Shown here piece by piece: positions 1 through 10,740 of a DNA stretch of 64,000 bases (position 1 is its first letter; each line of letters begins with the position of its first letter). Location: positions 42,806 to 106,805 of the forward strand of contig WTPW01000611.1 of assembly GCA_009809945.1 (NCBI GenBank), given 5' to 3'. Below the pieces are notes generated by a model. The model had not been told where the DNA came from and made no database searches. It worked only from the letters and a program-made list of their open reading frames with translations. A program made the translations under genes and the position numbers. This stretch comes from Gigaspora margarita (taxonomy: Eukaryota > Glomeromycota > Glomeromycetes > Diversisporales > Gigasporaceae).

Positions 1-350
1 TATTAGAATCAATTAGTAAAATTTTGAGAATTATAATATTTTATATAATTTTATTAGAAGATTGTATGTGGAGACATGTCTCCATGGCGACCCTACATAT
101 AACAGCCAATCATATTTAGGGTTAGAAAATTTTCATTTGTGTTTTTGTATTATAAAAGTTAGAAAGTTTGTAGGAAATTTTAATTGGCCAATAATAAGCA
201 ACATATTATCTAGTCACATGCTTAATTTTGATTGGCTATTCATAAAGGGTCTCCATGGAGACATGTCTCCATAAAATAACACCCAATTTTATTAATAAAA
301 ATACTAAAAAATTCTATGAATAACAAATTTTACTAATTGATTCTAACAAA
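1..350. mobile_element. small foldback element (MITE-like)
   Basis: The ends are inverted repeats: TTAGAATCAATTAGTAAAAT near 3-22 is matched in reverse near 327-347. A second inverted pair lies inside, built on GGAGACATGTCTCCATGG (70-87) and its partner at about 250-272. There is no transposase. The open frame inside (62-274) is only a by-product of the repeat. No target duplication can be judged because the left end is at the window edge. Confidence 0.6.
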
Positions 351-413
351 GTGCTCTAAGAAAACTTGTTCAACACATAAAAATACATTATTTCGGCAGA
401 TTTACTTTTATAT

Positions 414-500
414 TTCTTGAAAATTTAAGAGTAGATGCTTAATTTTGGATTTTTTGATCAAAAAATCCAAAATTAAGTATCTTAAATTTTTAAAAATTAT
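414..500. repeat. near-perfect palindrome centred on TGATCA
   Basis: The sequence reads almost identically on both strands outward from TGATCA at about 456-461, with the central TTTTGGATTTTTTGATCA mirrored exactly. It could extrude as a hairpin. No gene is nearby. The rest of 351-720 is AT-rich sequence with repeated TTTGCTAAAA motifs and no gene. Confidence 0.7.
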
Positions 501-719
501 AGTAGTACAAAAAAATGAGATAGCTTATTTTTGGGTATAATTCTTGCAAAATGTAGATAATTTGCTAAAAATAAAATATAACATGCATAAAATTGCTGTA
601 ATTTGCTAAAATGCTTTATAAAACCTTTTTTAAAATTAACCTCAATTTGCTAAAACTTAAATTTGGACCTCAGACCAAATTTTTTGCAATTTGCTAAAAA
701 AAAATATGATATACATCAG

Positions 720-1415
720 AGATGTCCGGGGTCCTCTAGAGAACAATATTTAATTAATCAGCCTAGTCAATTTGCTTGTAACAAATATGGGTTTGCTGAA
801 CTTTTTTATTTATTTTTAAAAATATAAAAATAAATAAAAATATGCTCCAAACCTATATTTGCTACAAGTAAATTGACTAGACCAATTAATTAAATATTGT
901 TCTCTAGGCCAAGTCAGTTCTAAAGGTAGTAAGATCAAATAGCCCAGCAGATCACTTTTTATAGCCTTTCAAAGCTTTATAATAATTGTTTATATAAATT
1001 ATATGGAGGTGAGCAGTAGAAAAGAGACAAATCATTTTTAGTAAAATTTTTTAATTTTTAAATTTAAATTCTTAACAGCTATTTAATTAAATTTGCTAAA
1101 AAATTTTTTATTTTAATCTTGAAATTATATAGGATTAAAATAAAAAAAAATTTATTAAATTTATTAAGATAGTTGTTATGATATTTAAGTTTAAAGTCAA
1201 GAAAACTTTTACTTAGAAAAAATTTGTCTCTTTTTTATTAACTCACTCCCATATGATTCAAACAATCATTATAAAACTTTGCAAGACCATAAAAAGATAT
1301 TTACTAGGTTATTTTTCATAATCTTACTACCTTTAGAACTATCTATATCTAGAGAACAATATTGTTTTAATTGGCCTTGTTAGTTTACTTAGTACTAAAT
1401 ATGGGTTCAAAATAG
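720..1415. repeat. nested inverted-repeat composite
   Basis: A block beginning TCTAGAGAACAATATTTAAT occurs at 733-795 (+), 848-908 (-) and 1350-1412 (+). A second inverted pair (TTCTAAAGGTAGTAAGAT at about 918 and its reverse at about 1320) lies between them and encloses the element at 1009-1246. This looks like insertion of one foldback element into another. No coding potential is seen. Confidence 0.6.
1009..1246. mobile_element. foldback element, GTGAG...CTCAC family, copy 1
   Basis: This roughly 240-bp near-palindrome begins GTGAGCAGTAGAAAAGAGAC and ends with its reverse (GTCTCTTTTTTATTAACTCAC). Nearly the same sequence recurs at about 32767-33000, next to the assembly gap, and a more distant relative lies at 4747-4992. 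Three copies show dispersal. No coding capacity is present. Confidence 0.7.
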
Positions 1416-1449
1416 TTTTATTTATTTTATAAATAATTTATAAGGGGCC

Positions 1450-1585
1450 AGGTGATATATCTTGTAATCTAGATATTGGAATTGGATAAAATTTATACCA
1501 TTCAATTCGTCTCATCAAGATGAATTGAATGGTATAAATTTCATCCAATTCCGACCACTAGATCACAAGATATTATCATTTATGC
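1450..1585. repeat. foldback module with GATGAATTGAATGGT core
   Basis: The inverted repeat is built on ATTGGATAAAATTTATACCA and its mirror, centred on CGTCTCATCAAGATGAAT. Similar modules recur at 11375-11475, 11560-11665, 14700-14825, 41468-41572 and 41646-41755. They always have a predicted loop of the CGTCTC/GAGACG type and outer arms resembling GATCNAGTGGTCNAATT. No coding capacity. Confidence 0.6.
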
Positions 1586-1795
1586 AAAATATAAGTTCTT
1601 GCTATATTTGATTATATTAGTAAAGTTGCAATTTTTTTGCATATTAACCTTTAACGATCTTGGGATCTCATGATTGGATTTTAATGATTTTGTACTTGTT
1701 AGAATCATCTTACTGAGATAGTCATTTGGTAGTAAAATCATCCAAAACGAACCAGTAGATCAAAAATTATTCGCTGTTAAATAATTGGTCACAAT

Positions 1796-2644
1796 CAGTG
1801 TTTAAAATTCAATGTTCTCATGGTTCTCAATGAACATTTGAATTTTTTTAAGAACATTAATATTTAGAAAAGGTTCTCTTATTTGATGGTTCAAAGAAAA
1901 CATTTATAAAATTTTTATGTTCTAGATTTATTAATAAGAACAATAAATTATATAAAATGTTCATCAATTTGATAACTGATAATGTAATTTGATCATGACA
2001 AATTCCGCATAAATATATATATGTATATACATATGTACATATGTATATACATACTATGTATAGCACATATATTTAAAGTTGCACAATATAAATAACAAAT
2101 AAATATTAAGAAAATCATCTTTAAAGATTTTTAAAATAAAACATTCATTAATTGTGCAAGAGTATTATTATTGTATAAACTTATAAAGATGATTTGTGTC
2201 AAATGATATGCTAATACTAAGCAAGCAAAAAGATACAAAGTATTTATTAGTATGAAATTTAAATAGTTAAATAACAAAGTAATTTGATTCTAATTTATCA
2301 CATTAACCAATAGTAGCATCAGTAAAATATTATAGAAAGTCTTGTTTTATTATAAGCAAATATGAAAAGCACTTGAAATTTAACAAAATTATTAGAAATT
2401 GAATTGTATAATATATTGTATTATGTTGAAAAAATATAAAGAATTATATACAAACTTTAAAAAATTATTAATAGATAAGTATGAACTTAGTATGTGAATT
2501 GTAAGTATAGAATATAAACATTTTTTAAAAATTAATATTCAATTTATTTAATATATAATGAACATTAAAAAGTTTTTGAGAACAATAAAAATTTAAATTA
2601 TGTTCTTTTGAGAACATAACTTTAGATTTGAATTTTAAACACTG
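1796..2644. mobile_element. 849-bp non-autonomous hAT-like element
   Basis: The element begins CAGTGTTTAAAATTCAA and ends with its exact reverse complement TTGAATTTTAAACACTG. It is flanked by the 8-bp direct repeat GTCACAAT (1788-1795 and 2645-2652). An 8-bp target duplication with ends starting CA(G) is characteristic of the hAT superfamily. Subterminal copies of GTTCTCAA/GAACAT are present at both ends. The interior is AT-rich and has no transposase, so mobilisation would need an enzyme supplied in trans. Confidence 0.85.
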
Positions 2645-2652
2645 GTCACAAT

Positions 2653-3227
2653 ACTTCTTCCTTTAAAATTTAGTGTTTATATTCTATTTGTATATTAAGC
2701 TTTCTATCTAAAACTATATATATGATATAAAGATTTTTTACAGTAATTTATTCTTTACTAAGTATAGTTCAAATAATAAAAATTGTAAAAAAATCTATTT
2801 GCTTATGAAAAAGTTTTATTAGTAAAACTTTAATCTAGCCACAATACTCCCAACTCCCTTATAATATATATAGTATAAGTGTACAATATGTATCTGATAT
2901 TCTGTATTAACTTTACACATATCAGGTACTTAGGCCATGCCAAGTTAAAACTTATTTAACATAACCCTCTCTCTTTTTGAGCCTCAGATAGAGGGGTAAT
3001 AAACATTACTTTATATAAAAATCATATTAACTGTTCAAAAAAATTTTTTTTAGCCAACAAAATCTTATATTTTTTACCTCTCCTCATATTTAGAGTTGCA
3101 AATCCTTTATTAGTATTATGTTAAATATAGAATTAAATTGGAACAGCCTTAATAGTTACCTAATATGTACCTGATATGTATAAAATATGTAACTAATTTT
3201 TGTTAATATTTATTGAGCACCTATCTG
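2653..3227. other. AT-rich spacer, no gene
   Basis: I find no coding region. The stretch contains scattered motifs of the type TATCTGATA and a short C-rich patch (CATAACCCTCTCTC, about 2960). These resemble 3530-3680, so an older repeat may be split by the element at 3228-3512. Confidence 0.4.
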
Positions 3228-3512
3228 TTAGGGTTCTACAATTTGATTTGATATTCAAATATTGAATCAAATATTTGATCAAATTCAAATTCAAATTTGA
3301 CTATATTTGATTTAATCAAATTTTAAATATGGTCAAATTTGATTTGATTTGACAAATATTTAATTTGATTTAAAAATTACTATTAAAAATTCAAATCCAA
3401 ATCAAATTCAAATTCAAATATTTGAATCAAATCAAATTCAAATTAGGGTCAATTTGATTTGATCAAATTCAAATTGGACCAATATTTGATTTGATTTGAA
3501 TTTGAGAAACTC
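3228..3512. repeat. element built of AAATTTGA-type quasi-tandem repeats
   Basis: Almost the whole 285 bp consists of permutations of ATTTGAATTTGATTTGA and its complement. It starts AGGGTTCTACAATTTG and ends CAAATT..GAGAAACTCT, which are imperfect inverted ends. Related TTTGAGTTTGG-rich blocks lie at 59690-59880 and 62170-62340. A non-autonomous transposon with amplified subterminal motifs is the simplest reading. Confidence 0.55.
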
Positions 3513-4746
3513 TATTGTCTATTATCTATTTAGTATCTAATATTTATTATCAGACCTTATTCTATATATATCCTATATATAATCTATACATATTGGGGTA
3601 CCAGATATATGTAGGATATTATGTAGGATATATTGATTTCAATCTGTGTGTATCTGATAATTGGGATTTGAAAGATTGATAGGCCCATCTTCTGCATACC
3701 TCTTCAAATTCTAATTGCTAGAATAGCTTTAGAAACTGTTGCTTGAGACTTACTAGTGATTTACTATAGGATAAATTAATATTGGCTTTCTAATTATTCT
3801 ATCTTGCACCTGATCTTTTTTGAAAGTATTTTGTTGCATGATACTTATCTGCAAATACAGTGAAGTATTTTTGGCATTTGTTCTGCTTTTTTTGTTAAAA
3901 TATTTTTGGATTATATAATTTGTAGCAAGGCTTGCATATGCAAATCTTGTTGCATAATCTGATATACTGACTAGTCATCTTTTTTGCTATATCTACTGAT
4001 GTTGGAAGGTCCCAATATTTTTTTATTAATACAAGTTAATAACAAATGCTAGATATATTTAATCAGGGTGTGAATACTTGTATCAGAATGCCAATATTTT
4101 TGTTAGTAACAAAAAAAACCAATTTCTAGTAAATCTTTGTTAACAATTCTAGTATTGGTCTCTGAGCAATTATCTAAATCAGGTGTATCAAACCTTATAA
4201 AATGATTTTTTTTACTTTCTTCTTTAGTTTTAGTTTCATCAGGACCCTGAACATCTCTCATATAGGTCATAACTAGATTTGGCCAATTTTGGTTCAATTT
4301 GCTAAAAATGACAAAAAAAACTACATTTTTTAAATAAGTTTTGATCTAGTAATCAGAATTGAATGAACTTTTTTTTGTTAGATGCACTCACTGAGAGCTT
4401 CATTTTTAAAAAAAGTTTATTCAAATGGACTACTGGATGTCAAGATAATAGCCAAAAACTGGTTTTTTGCTTTTCAAAATTTTAGAAGTTTTTGCTAAAA
4501 TAATAAAGTATAACCTCTGTACTAGATATCTGAGGTCCTGTTTCATCAGTTTTATCTCTTCTCATTATTATTATTTTTATTTTTATCTTTATCTTCAGAA
4601 GGATTCAACAAATTTTTTTCAAGATAAAAGGATGATATTTTCATATTATAAAAACTTTTAAAAAGTTGCATAACAAGAAACTAAAGATTTTTAGGCTGTA
4701 GTAGAGGCATCAAATTATATGTTTCATTATCTGACTTTTCACTTTT
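3513..4746. other. no gene recognised; repeat debris
   Basis: This is AT-rich sequence with short open frames only. The 4103-4297 minus frame has no supporting feature and overlaps a repeat carrying TTTCATCAGGACCCTGA, which recurs in related form at about 4530. I see no splice-consistent gene. Confidence 0.4.
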
Positions 4747-4992
4747 TGGAAGTGAATCAATAGAAATCAAGCAAATTTTTTATAATAAAATTTTTTTGAA
4801 ACTTTGAACAGAAATAACTTAACAAAAATTTAATAAATTTGATAAAAATTTTTTTAAATTAATTTTATAAACCTGTAGAATTAATTTAAAAAAAAATTTT
4901 ATTAAATTTGATCAAGTTTTTGTTAAATTATCTTGATTTAAACTTTTAAAAAAAAGTACTAAAAAAAATTTGCTTGATCTCTATTGACTCAC
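4747..4992. mobile_element. foldback element, GTGAG...CTCAC family, divergent copy
   Basis: The inverted ends read AGTGAATCAATAGAAATCAA on the left and TTGATCTCTATTGACTCACC on the right. The interior is a near-palindrome of A- and T-rich blocks laid out like the elements at 1009-1246 and 32767-33000. No coding capacity. Confidence 0.6.
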
Positions 4993-5554
4993 CCCTATTT
5001 GTTAAATCAATAACTTGATCCATTAAAAATATTATTTATCATATTTGAAGGCCCTTCACTATTATTGATATCTTCTGCTTGATATTCAACTTGACAGTTT
5101 AATATAGCACGCTTTTCTTTTACTATAGAAGGTTCTTGTTTTTGTACTTCATAATCTGTCTTAACTCTTGAATCTCTTTCTATACTATTGCACATAATAC
5201 AGAAACATGCTACTTTTTTGTATATATATTTTTTTGTTTTTTTAAAGTAGTAGTATGTTTTTTAACAATTCCTTTGTTTTTTTTGTAAATCATAATAAAA
5301 TATCAATATTAGGAAGCAAGACATGATATTAAAATACAAAGAAACAATATTAAAAAGTAAAAAAAACAATATTAATAAGAGAGAAAATAGTAATTTTATA
5401 ACAATGTTTCAGCCTATTTATATTTCAGAGAAAAGACCAACATTGGTAGTTTTATTTTTTAATATCAATTGTACAATATGCATATAAGACAAAATATTTT
5501 ACTTTAACTTTTTACACAGTTTATATAGATTTCAAAACAAAGAGCATTAATATT
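4993..5554. other. AT-rich spacer, no gene
   Basis: Short minus-strand open frames (for example 5007-5195) have no intron signals or recognisable domain. The block AATATTAGTAAAG...AACAATATT is repeated several times around 5290-5420. No reliable feature is visible. Confidence 0.35.
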
Positions 5555-5972
5555 ACTGTATAGCTCTAAAAATAAGCTACTCCCTTGGTTTTGACCAAAA
5601 AACCTAAAAACCTGTTTTAACTAAAATAAGCTACCCCCAATCGATAATAGTTGCTACATAGTAAAGTCAAAATTTTGCTAGATAAATCGATTATAAACAC
5701 TTAAGTAAACTTGTTTAGAAGATAAAAATATATTTATTTTAAAATTTTTATACAAATCGGAGAAGTTTTTATTATTTGAGTTTTAAATTTTATATTCAAC
5801 GAAAAAATTAAAATTTTTTAAAAATATATCTGACAAACATAGAAATTAAAAGTTAAATAATAAAAAGTTCTTCAAATTGCATATAAATTTAGTATTATAT
5901 GCATTTTGGTCTTATGAACATATTTACTTAAGTACTTATAATCAATTTATATAGTAAAATTTAGACTTTATT
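5555..5972. mobile_element. AAAATAAGCTACC-family foldback element, copy 1
   Basis: The left end is TACTGTATAGCTCTAAAAAT followed by AAGCTAC. The body carries the family landmarks TTGCTACATAGTAAAGT, CTTAAGTAAACTTGTT, their inverted counterparts, and a central TATTCAACGAAAAA. The right terminal repeat is missing, so this copy is truncated at about 5972. Other copies are at 9660-9754 (partial), 20294-20606, 29951-30432, 34791-35290 and 59887-62095. Confidence 0.7.
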
Positions 5973-6189
5973 ATGAGAACCCTGAAATATACATAAATAG
6001 GTCAGGTCAGAAAATGTGTAGCCATTATAGACAAATTAAATGAAGTAAGATTTAAATTTGCATATTTTTAAAAAAATTATTAAAAAGGTTAAATTTTTAA
6101 TTTGCATATTTGTATATCAAAATTCTATATATAAAAGTTTAATTTGCGTATTTTTAGTATAAATTTGGTCAGATTCCCTTTGTTTTAAA

Positions 6190-6677
6190 GTTGAGTACAC
6201 ACGGTATTTTGATTTTCAAAAAAAAAATAAATAAACAAATAAATAAATAAAGTAAAAAAAGCACATTTTTTATTCCCATATATGCATATAAACTTCTTTT
6301 ATTTCTTTCAATCTTTTTTTTTAAATAATCTTTTTTTTTATTATTATTTTAATTTTTATTTAAATTTTATTTTTTATTTAGTAATGTTATATTTAACATA
6401 TATTACATATTTTTATTTTTTATTTTATTTTATTTTTTTTATTTATTTTAATTTTTTTATTTAAAATTTTATTGATTTTTTTTATTTTTTTTCTAATTGC
6501 TTATTACGTTTTTTTATTTTTTTTAAAAAAATATTTTTTTTCGAATCTTTTTTTATTACATATTTTTTTATTTATTTTTTTTTGGTTTTTTTTTTATTTA
6601 TTTTAATTTTTTTTATTTAAAATTTTTATTTAAATTTTTTTCGTTTTTTATTGTTAATTTTTTTAATTTTTATTTAA
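6190..6677. repeat. T-rich low-complexity tract
   Basis: Long runs of T broken by A (TTTTATTTATTTTAATTTTT and variants) fill about 490 bp. The plus frame at 6282-6464, rich in F, Y and L, is an artefact of this composition. A matching tract (8048-8510) sits on the other side of the palindrome at 6678-8043, so that element is inserted in the middle of a T-rich region. Confidence 0.7.
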
Positions 6678-8043
6678 AGGTAGAGTATACCCAATATCGA
6701 TCACATATAAATCACTTGAAAATCACATAATTTGATTGGCTAGTTTCGTATTGTCACTCGCAAAATTTATTTATCACTCGCAAATTTCATTAACTTGGTA
6801 AGTAAATTTTTGACATGCCAACTTAGTTAATATCAGTAACATGATTTGTCATACTTTTTTGGACCTATTTTTTGTTATATATAAATTATACAAAAAAATA
6901 TATAAAATTACTATAAACTTGTTAGACAAGATTAGTTTCAACCTACATATTAATTTAAAATTAAATTTTGCGATTATATAGAGCAAAATAAGAAGAATAA
7001 ACTTACTTATTTTGCCAAGTTATAGTTCTGCCATTTTTGCACAAAACGAAAATGTAACTTCTTCAAAAACAAATATTTTCTGATTTTAAGATGAGAATCA
7101 TATGTAAAATCATGCTCCGAACAACTTTACTTAATCAGCAGAAGTAGGTTACCTTGTAAAAAAAATGGGTTACCTATGTACTAAAGTTAAAATTTATCGT
7201 ATTTCATGATCTAACATTTTTTTCTTATTAGGTAACCTACTTTGGGCTCCTAAGCAAAGTTGTTCAGCATGTAATTTTACATTCTATTTGAGATTGAAAC
7301 GCGCTTTTTAACCTTTTACTAAGTGAAAAATGGGGTTAAAGTTAAAAAAAATTTTTTTAAAAATTTTTTTTTTAAAAAAAATGAGTTTCTAACTTTAATA
7401 AAAGGTCGAAAAGCGCGTTTCAATCTCAAACATAATGTAAAATTACATGCTGAACAATTTTGCTTAGGAGCCCAAAGTAGGTTACCTAATAAGGAAAAAA
7501 CGTTAAATCATGAAATATAATAAATTTTAACTTTAGTACATAGGTAACCATTTTTCTTACAAGGTAACCTACTTTTGCCAATTAAGTAAAGTTGTTTGGA
7601 GCATGATTTTACATATAATTCTCATCTTAAAACCAAAAAATATTTGTTTTTGAAGAAGTTAAATTTTTGTTTTGTGCAAAAATGGCAGAACTATAACTTG
7701 GCAGAATAAGTAAGTTTATTCTTCTTCGCTCTATATAATCGCAAAATTTAATTTTAAATTAATATGTAGGTTGAAACTAATCTTGCCTAATGAGTTTATA
7801 GTAATTTTATATATTTTTTTGTATAATTTTATATATAAAAATTTACACGTGACATATCGTGTTACTGATATAGTTTTTTTTTTGATAATTGATAAAACAA
7901 GTATTCTAAAACAAGTTTAGTGGTATTTTATAATATAATATTTATTTTATGTAACTCATCTATAGTGATTGCATTGTGTAATCTAATTTATATAGTAGAG
8001 TCATAATTAGTATTATAAACAATGATCTATCTATACTCTACCC
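6678..8043. mobile_element. 1.37-kb palindromic element with TTAA ends (piggyBac-like)
   Basis: The ends are AGGTAGAGTATA and TATACTCTACCC, flanked on both sides by TTAA (6674-6677 and 8044-8047). From about 6818 to 7875 the element is a near-continuous palindrome centred at about 7350. Long stretches such as GAAACGCGCTTTT...AAAAGCGCGTTTC and GTAGGTTACCTTGTAA are mirrored. TTAA target duplication is the hallmark of piggyBac. A related 497-bp element with GGGTAGAG ends and TTAA flanks lies at 10046-10542. No transposase is encoded. Confidence 0.8.
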
Positions 8044-8047
8044 TTAA

Positions 8048-8510
8048 TTTCTTTTTAATTTTTTTCTTTTTTTATTTATTCTATCTTATTTTATTTTATT
8101 TTTAAATTTTTTGATTTTTTTTTATTTTATTATTTTTTCTTTTTTATTTTATTATTTTTTCTTTTTTTTTTTTTTATTATTGATTATTTTTTCGGTTTTT
8201 ATTTTTTTTACTTTTTTTTATTATTTTATTTTTAACTTATTTAATTTTATTTATTATTTTTAAATTATTTTCTTTTTATTTAAATATGTACGTTATCGTA
8301 TGTTATAATTTTTTTTAACATTATTTTTTTTTAATTTATTTTAATTTTTTTTTATTTAATTTATTTTAATTTTATTTATTTATATTGGTACTGTATTTAA
8401 TTAAGCAGCAGTGGTCACTAGTTATATAAACAGTATAAAGATAAGTATTAATTCAATTTTTTTCTTTTTTTTACTAATATTTATTTATTTTATTGTGTGC
8501 TTCTTGTCAT
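8048..8510. repeat. T-rich low-complexity tract
   Basis: The composition is the same as at 6190-6677. No gene is present until the candidate exon at 8719. Confidence 0.65.
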
Positions 8511-8718
8511 TGTAGGAACAATATTTCAGTATTTACAAAAAGGAAGTGCTTTAGAAATCCAAACCTAAAAGTTAAAAAAAGATAAAGACTTGTATTGGTA
8601 GAAGTTTTAGGAATGTGCTGTCCAGTTCTTTCGTTGTTGGTGCCAAATAAGTTTTTAGTTTCTTTATATATTTATTATTTATTTATTTATTATTACTCAC
8701 TTCTTTCTTTTATTATAG

Positions 8719-8824
8719 GCTTGTGCTTTACTAGAATGCTGAAATTGAATGCCGAGAATATAGATGAGAAATCCATTAGAGCTGTTACTGGAACTGTCAT
8801 CATTGGTGTGCATTTGTTCTTCTG
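8719..8824 (+). pseudogene. possible coding exon of an unrecognised gene
   Basis: A 106-nt stretch of ordinary base composition is bounded by an acceptor-like TTTATTATAG and a donor-like GTATAAG. It reads LCFTRMLKLNAENIDEK followed by SIRAVTGTVIIGVHLFF in one frame. The next intron-like segment (8825-8902) has TACTAAT and TTTTCTTTAG. Joining it to the following sequence in frame gives a stop at once, so the exon would end the protein or the gene is broken. I do not recognise the product, and no start codon or upstream exon can be assigned. The 3' part of the intron and the sequence after it are related to the tandem array at 17060-18290. Confidence 0.3.
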
Positions 8825-8874
8825 GTATAAGATATTGGTTGATTCAGTTAATTTCTTTGTTCCTTTTTTTTTTA

Positions 8875-9135
8875 CAGTACTAATGTTTCTTTTTTTCTTT
8901 AGAATGAATATAGTACGATTGAATGTAGTGCAATAGTAAAACAAACATAGTATAATAGTAGAATGTATGTAGCATGATAAATATAGCATGATAGTTCAGA
9001 ATGTAGCAAGATAGTATGGGATGTAGCATGATAGTTAGTAGCATGATAGTTAGTATGGGGCATAGCATAATAGTTAGTACTATAGTATAGGATTTAGTAT
9101 AATAGCTAGGATATAGCACGATATTGGGATATGGC
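8875..9135. repeat. short run of the branch-point/splice-acceptor tandem repeat
   Basis: It starts with AGTACTAATGTTTC and TTTTTTCTTTAGAA, then runs into degenerate copies of GTAGCATGATAGTTAGTA. This is the unit that makes up the larger array at 17060-18290. The copies here are shorter and more decayed. Confidence 0.7.
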
Positions 9136-9310
9136 ACTATAGTTGGAATCAGGTTTATTTTATAACTTATATTTATTTTTTTATTTTTTTTTTATGAATA
9201 TTTGAATTTATTGTTTTAATATATGAAAAATTAGCTAGCATTTAATATTTAGGTGAGCTATATAGTAATTTTTTATTATTTGATTTTGTTATTTTTTTAT
9301 TTTTTACAAC

Positions 9311-9350
9311 CTGTGCAGATTATTGAATTGTTAATTGTTGATCTGCACAG
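9311..9350. repeat. perfect 10-bp inverted repeat (hairpin)
   Basis: CTGTGCAGAT at 9311-9320 is matched exactly by ATCTGCACAG at 9341-9350, with a 20-nt spacer. There is no T-tract or gene context that would make it a terminator. 9351-9640 holds no recognised gene. Confidence 0.5.
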
Positions 9351-9659
9351 AAAATAAAAAAAAATTTTTCAACGATTGCCAGCAGAGTTGCAAATATATA
9401 CAGATTTTTAATAATTGGGTTTTTAAAAAATCAGTGCGGATATGCACCATATTTATTTACCTGATGATAGCTTATATAAAATTTTATACTATAAATAAGA
9501 TTACAATTTTATTTTGTGTATTTTTTTTTAATTTTTTTTATTGTAAAGGATAAAATTTGCATACTGATCTTATAAAAAAAGTTATGCGTAGTAAAAAATT
9601 TAAAAGTCATCTTACCTAGCTATGTATATTTCGGGGTCCTTACTATGTAGTAACTACTT

Positions 9660-9754
9660 GCAATCACTAAAAACCTATTTTACCCAAAAATAAGCTACCC
9701 CTAATTTTTGTGTAACTTTTTGCTCAAAAAAAGGTAGCTTATTTTTGGGAATCT
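9660..9754. mobile_element. AAAATAAGCTACC-family remnant
   Basis: CCCAAAAATAAGCTACCCC is followed after about 50 bp by its inverse GGTAGCTTATTTTTGGGA. Only the inner terminal repeats remain, and the body of the family is absent. Confidence 0.55.
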
Positions 9755-9853
9755 ACAGTAGTAATTTATTTTTTTAATACTAATTGTACAATATGCATAT
9801 TGTACAAAGTATATTTATTTTAGATTTCAAACAAAGAGCAATAATATTAGTAA

Positions 9854-10674
9854 GGATAAAGTAGTTCTAAGGAGATTTTGTTAAGCATCTGGAACCAATC
9901 TCAACTGACTAATATATTAGAGGATTGTACTAGTAATACAAGTAGGATTGGCAGGAAGAGCAGGGACCAGAGAGTTTAAATAGATAACCTTTAGTTGGGT
10001 TGTAGTTATGGCAACTAGTGTAGAATCTTTGAGCAGACTATTTAAGGGTAGAGGATATGTAGATCATTTCTATTAATAAACTAGTTACTAAAAATTTTAT
10101 ATTTAATAATAAAGAAAATTTTTATTAAGTAACCATATTAAATTTTTAAATAAAATTGTAGAGGAGGTTTTTCTGATTCTAATGGTGGTTGAATCATTAA
10201 AATTGGCCCAGTAGAACATAAGATATAGCAGTTTTTATCTTCGCGACCCTATTTTACTTATTGTTTACATGTGATTTGATTGGCCAATTTGTGATCACCC
10301 CTGCAGAATAGACCACACCCCTGCAAAAGTTTTTACTATAAAAACTTTATCAAATTTCATTCAAAATTAATAAAATTTTTAGAATATGCGTAATTTTTTA
10401 TTACGAACAATTTTACTTAGTACACAAATAACAATTTATTTAGTAAAAAATTAACTTTTATATGTAACAACTTGTAAATTCGCAGTAAAAATATTTTTTG
10501 TCACTCGTTTATTAATAGAAATGATCTACATACCCTCTATCCTTAAATTAGACAACCAAAAGTTATATTTATAGCTAGTTGTATCCTCATCTATGTAACA
10601 AATATCAGATGTCCAAAAAGGCACTCTTGATCTGTTTGCTTGAATAAAAACTTTTTATCATAGCAAAAACTTTG

Positions 10675-10724
<50 letters not shown>
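9854..10724 (+). mobile_element. poly(A)-tailed retroposon, copy A (5'-truncated)
   Basis: The insertion ends in a 46-nt A-tract (10679-10724). It is flanked by GCAATAATATTAGTAA (9838-9853) and GCAATAATATCAGTAA (10725-10740), a 16-bp target duplication with one mismatch. That signature is target-primed reverse transcription, as used by LINEs and their passengers. The body matches copy B (18749-19483) and copy C (minus strand, 27045-28190), with shared landmarks GGATTGGCAGGA, GTTTAAATAG, GGCTAGTTGTA and CTTTGACAT. It is interrupted by the TTAA-flanked element at 10046-10542. No intact ORF remains. Confidence 0.8.
10046..10542. mobile_element. 497-bp piggyBac-like MITE inside retroposon A
   Basis: The ends are GGGTAGAGGATATGTAGATC and its inverse GATCTACATACCCTCTATCC, extending about 35 bp. 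TTAA flanks both ends (10042-10545 frame: 10042-10045 and 10543-10546). Removing it restores the sequence GACTATTTAAATTAGAC, which matches GACTACTTAAATTAGAC in copy C. This shows insertion at a single TTAA. The terminal motif GGGTAGAG is shared with the 6678-8043 element. Confidence 0.85.
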
Positions 10725-10725
<1 letters not shown>

Positions 10726-10740
10726 CAATAATATCAGTAA

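Noticed and set aside
6282..6464. F/Y-rich membrane-like frame
   Set aside because: It is a direct product of T-rich low complexity.
9311..9350. Rho-independent terminator
   Set aside because: The genome is eukaryotic, and no gene or T-tract is suitably placed.
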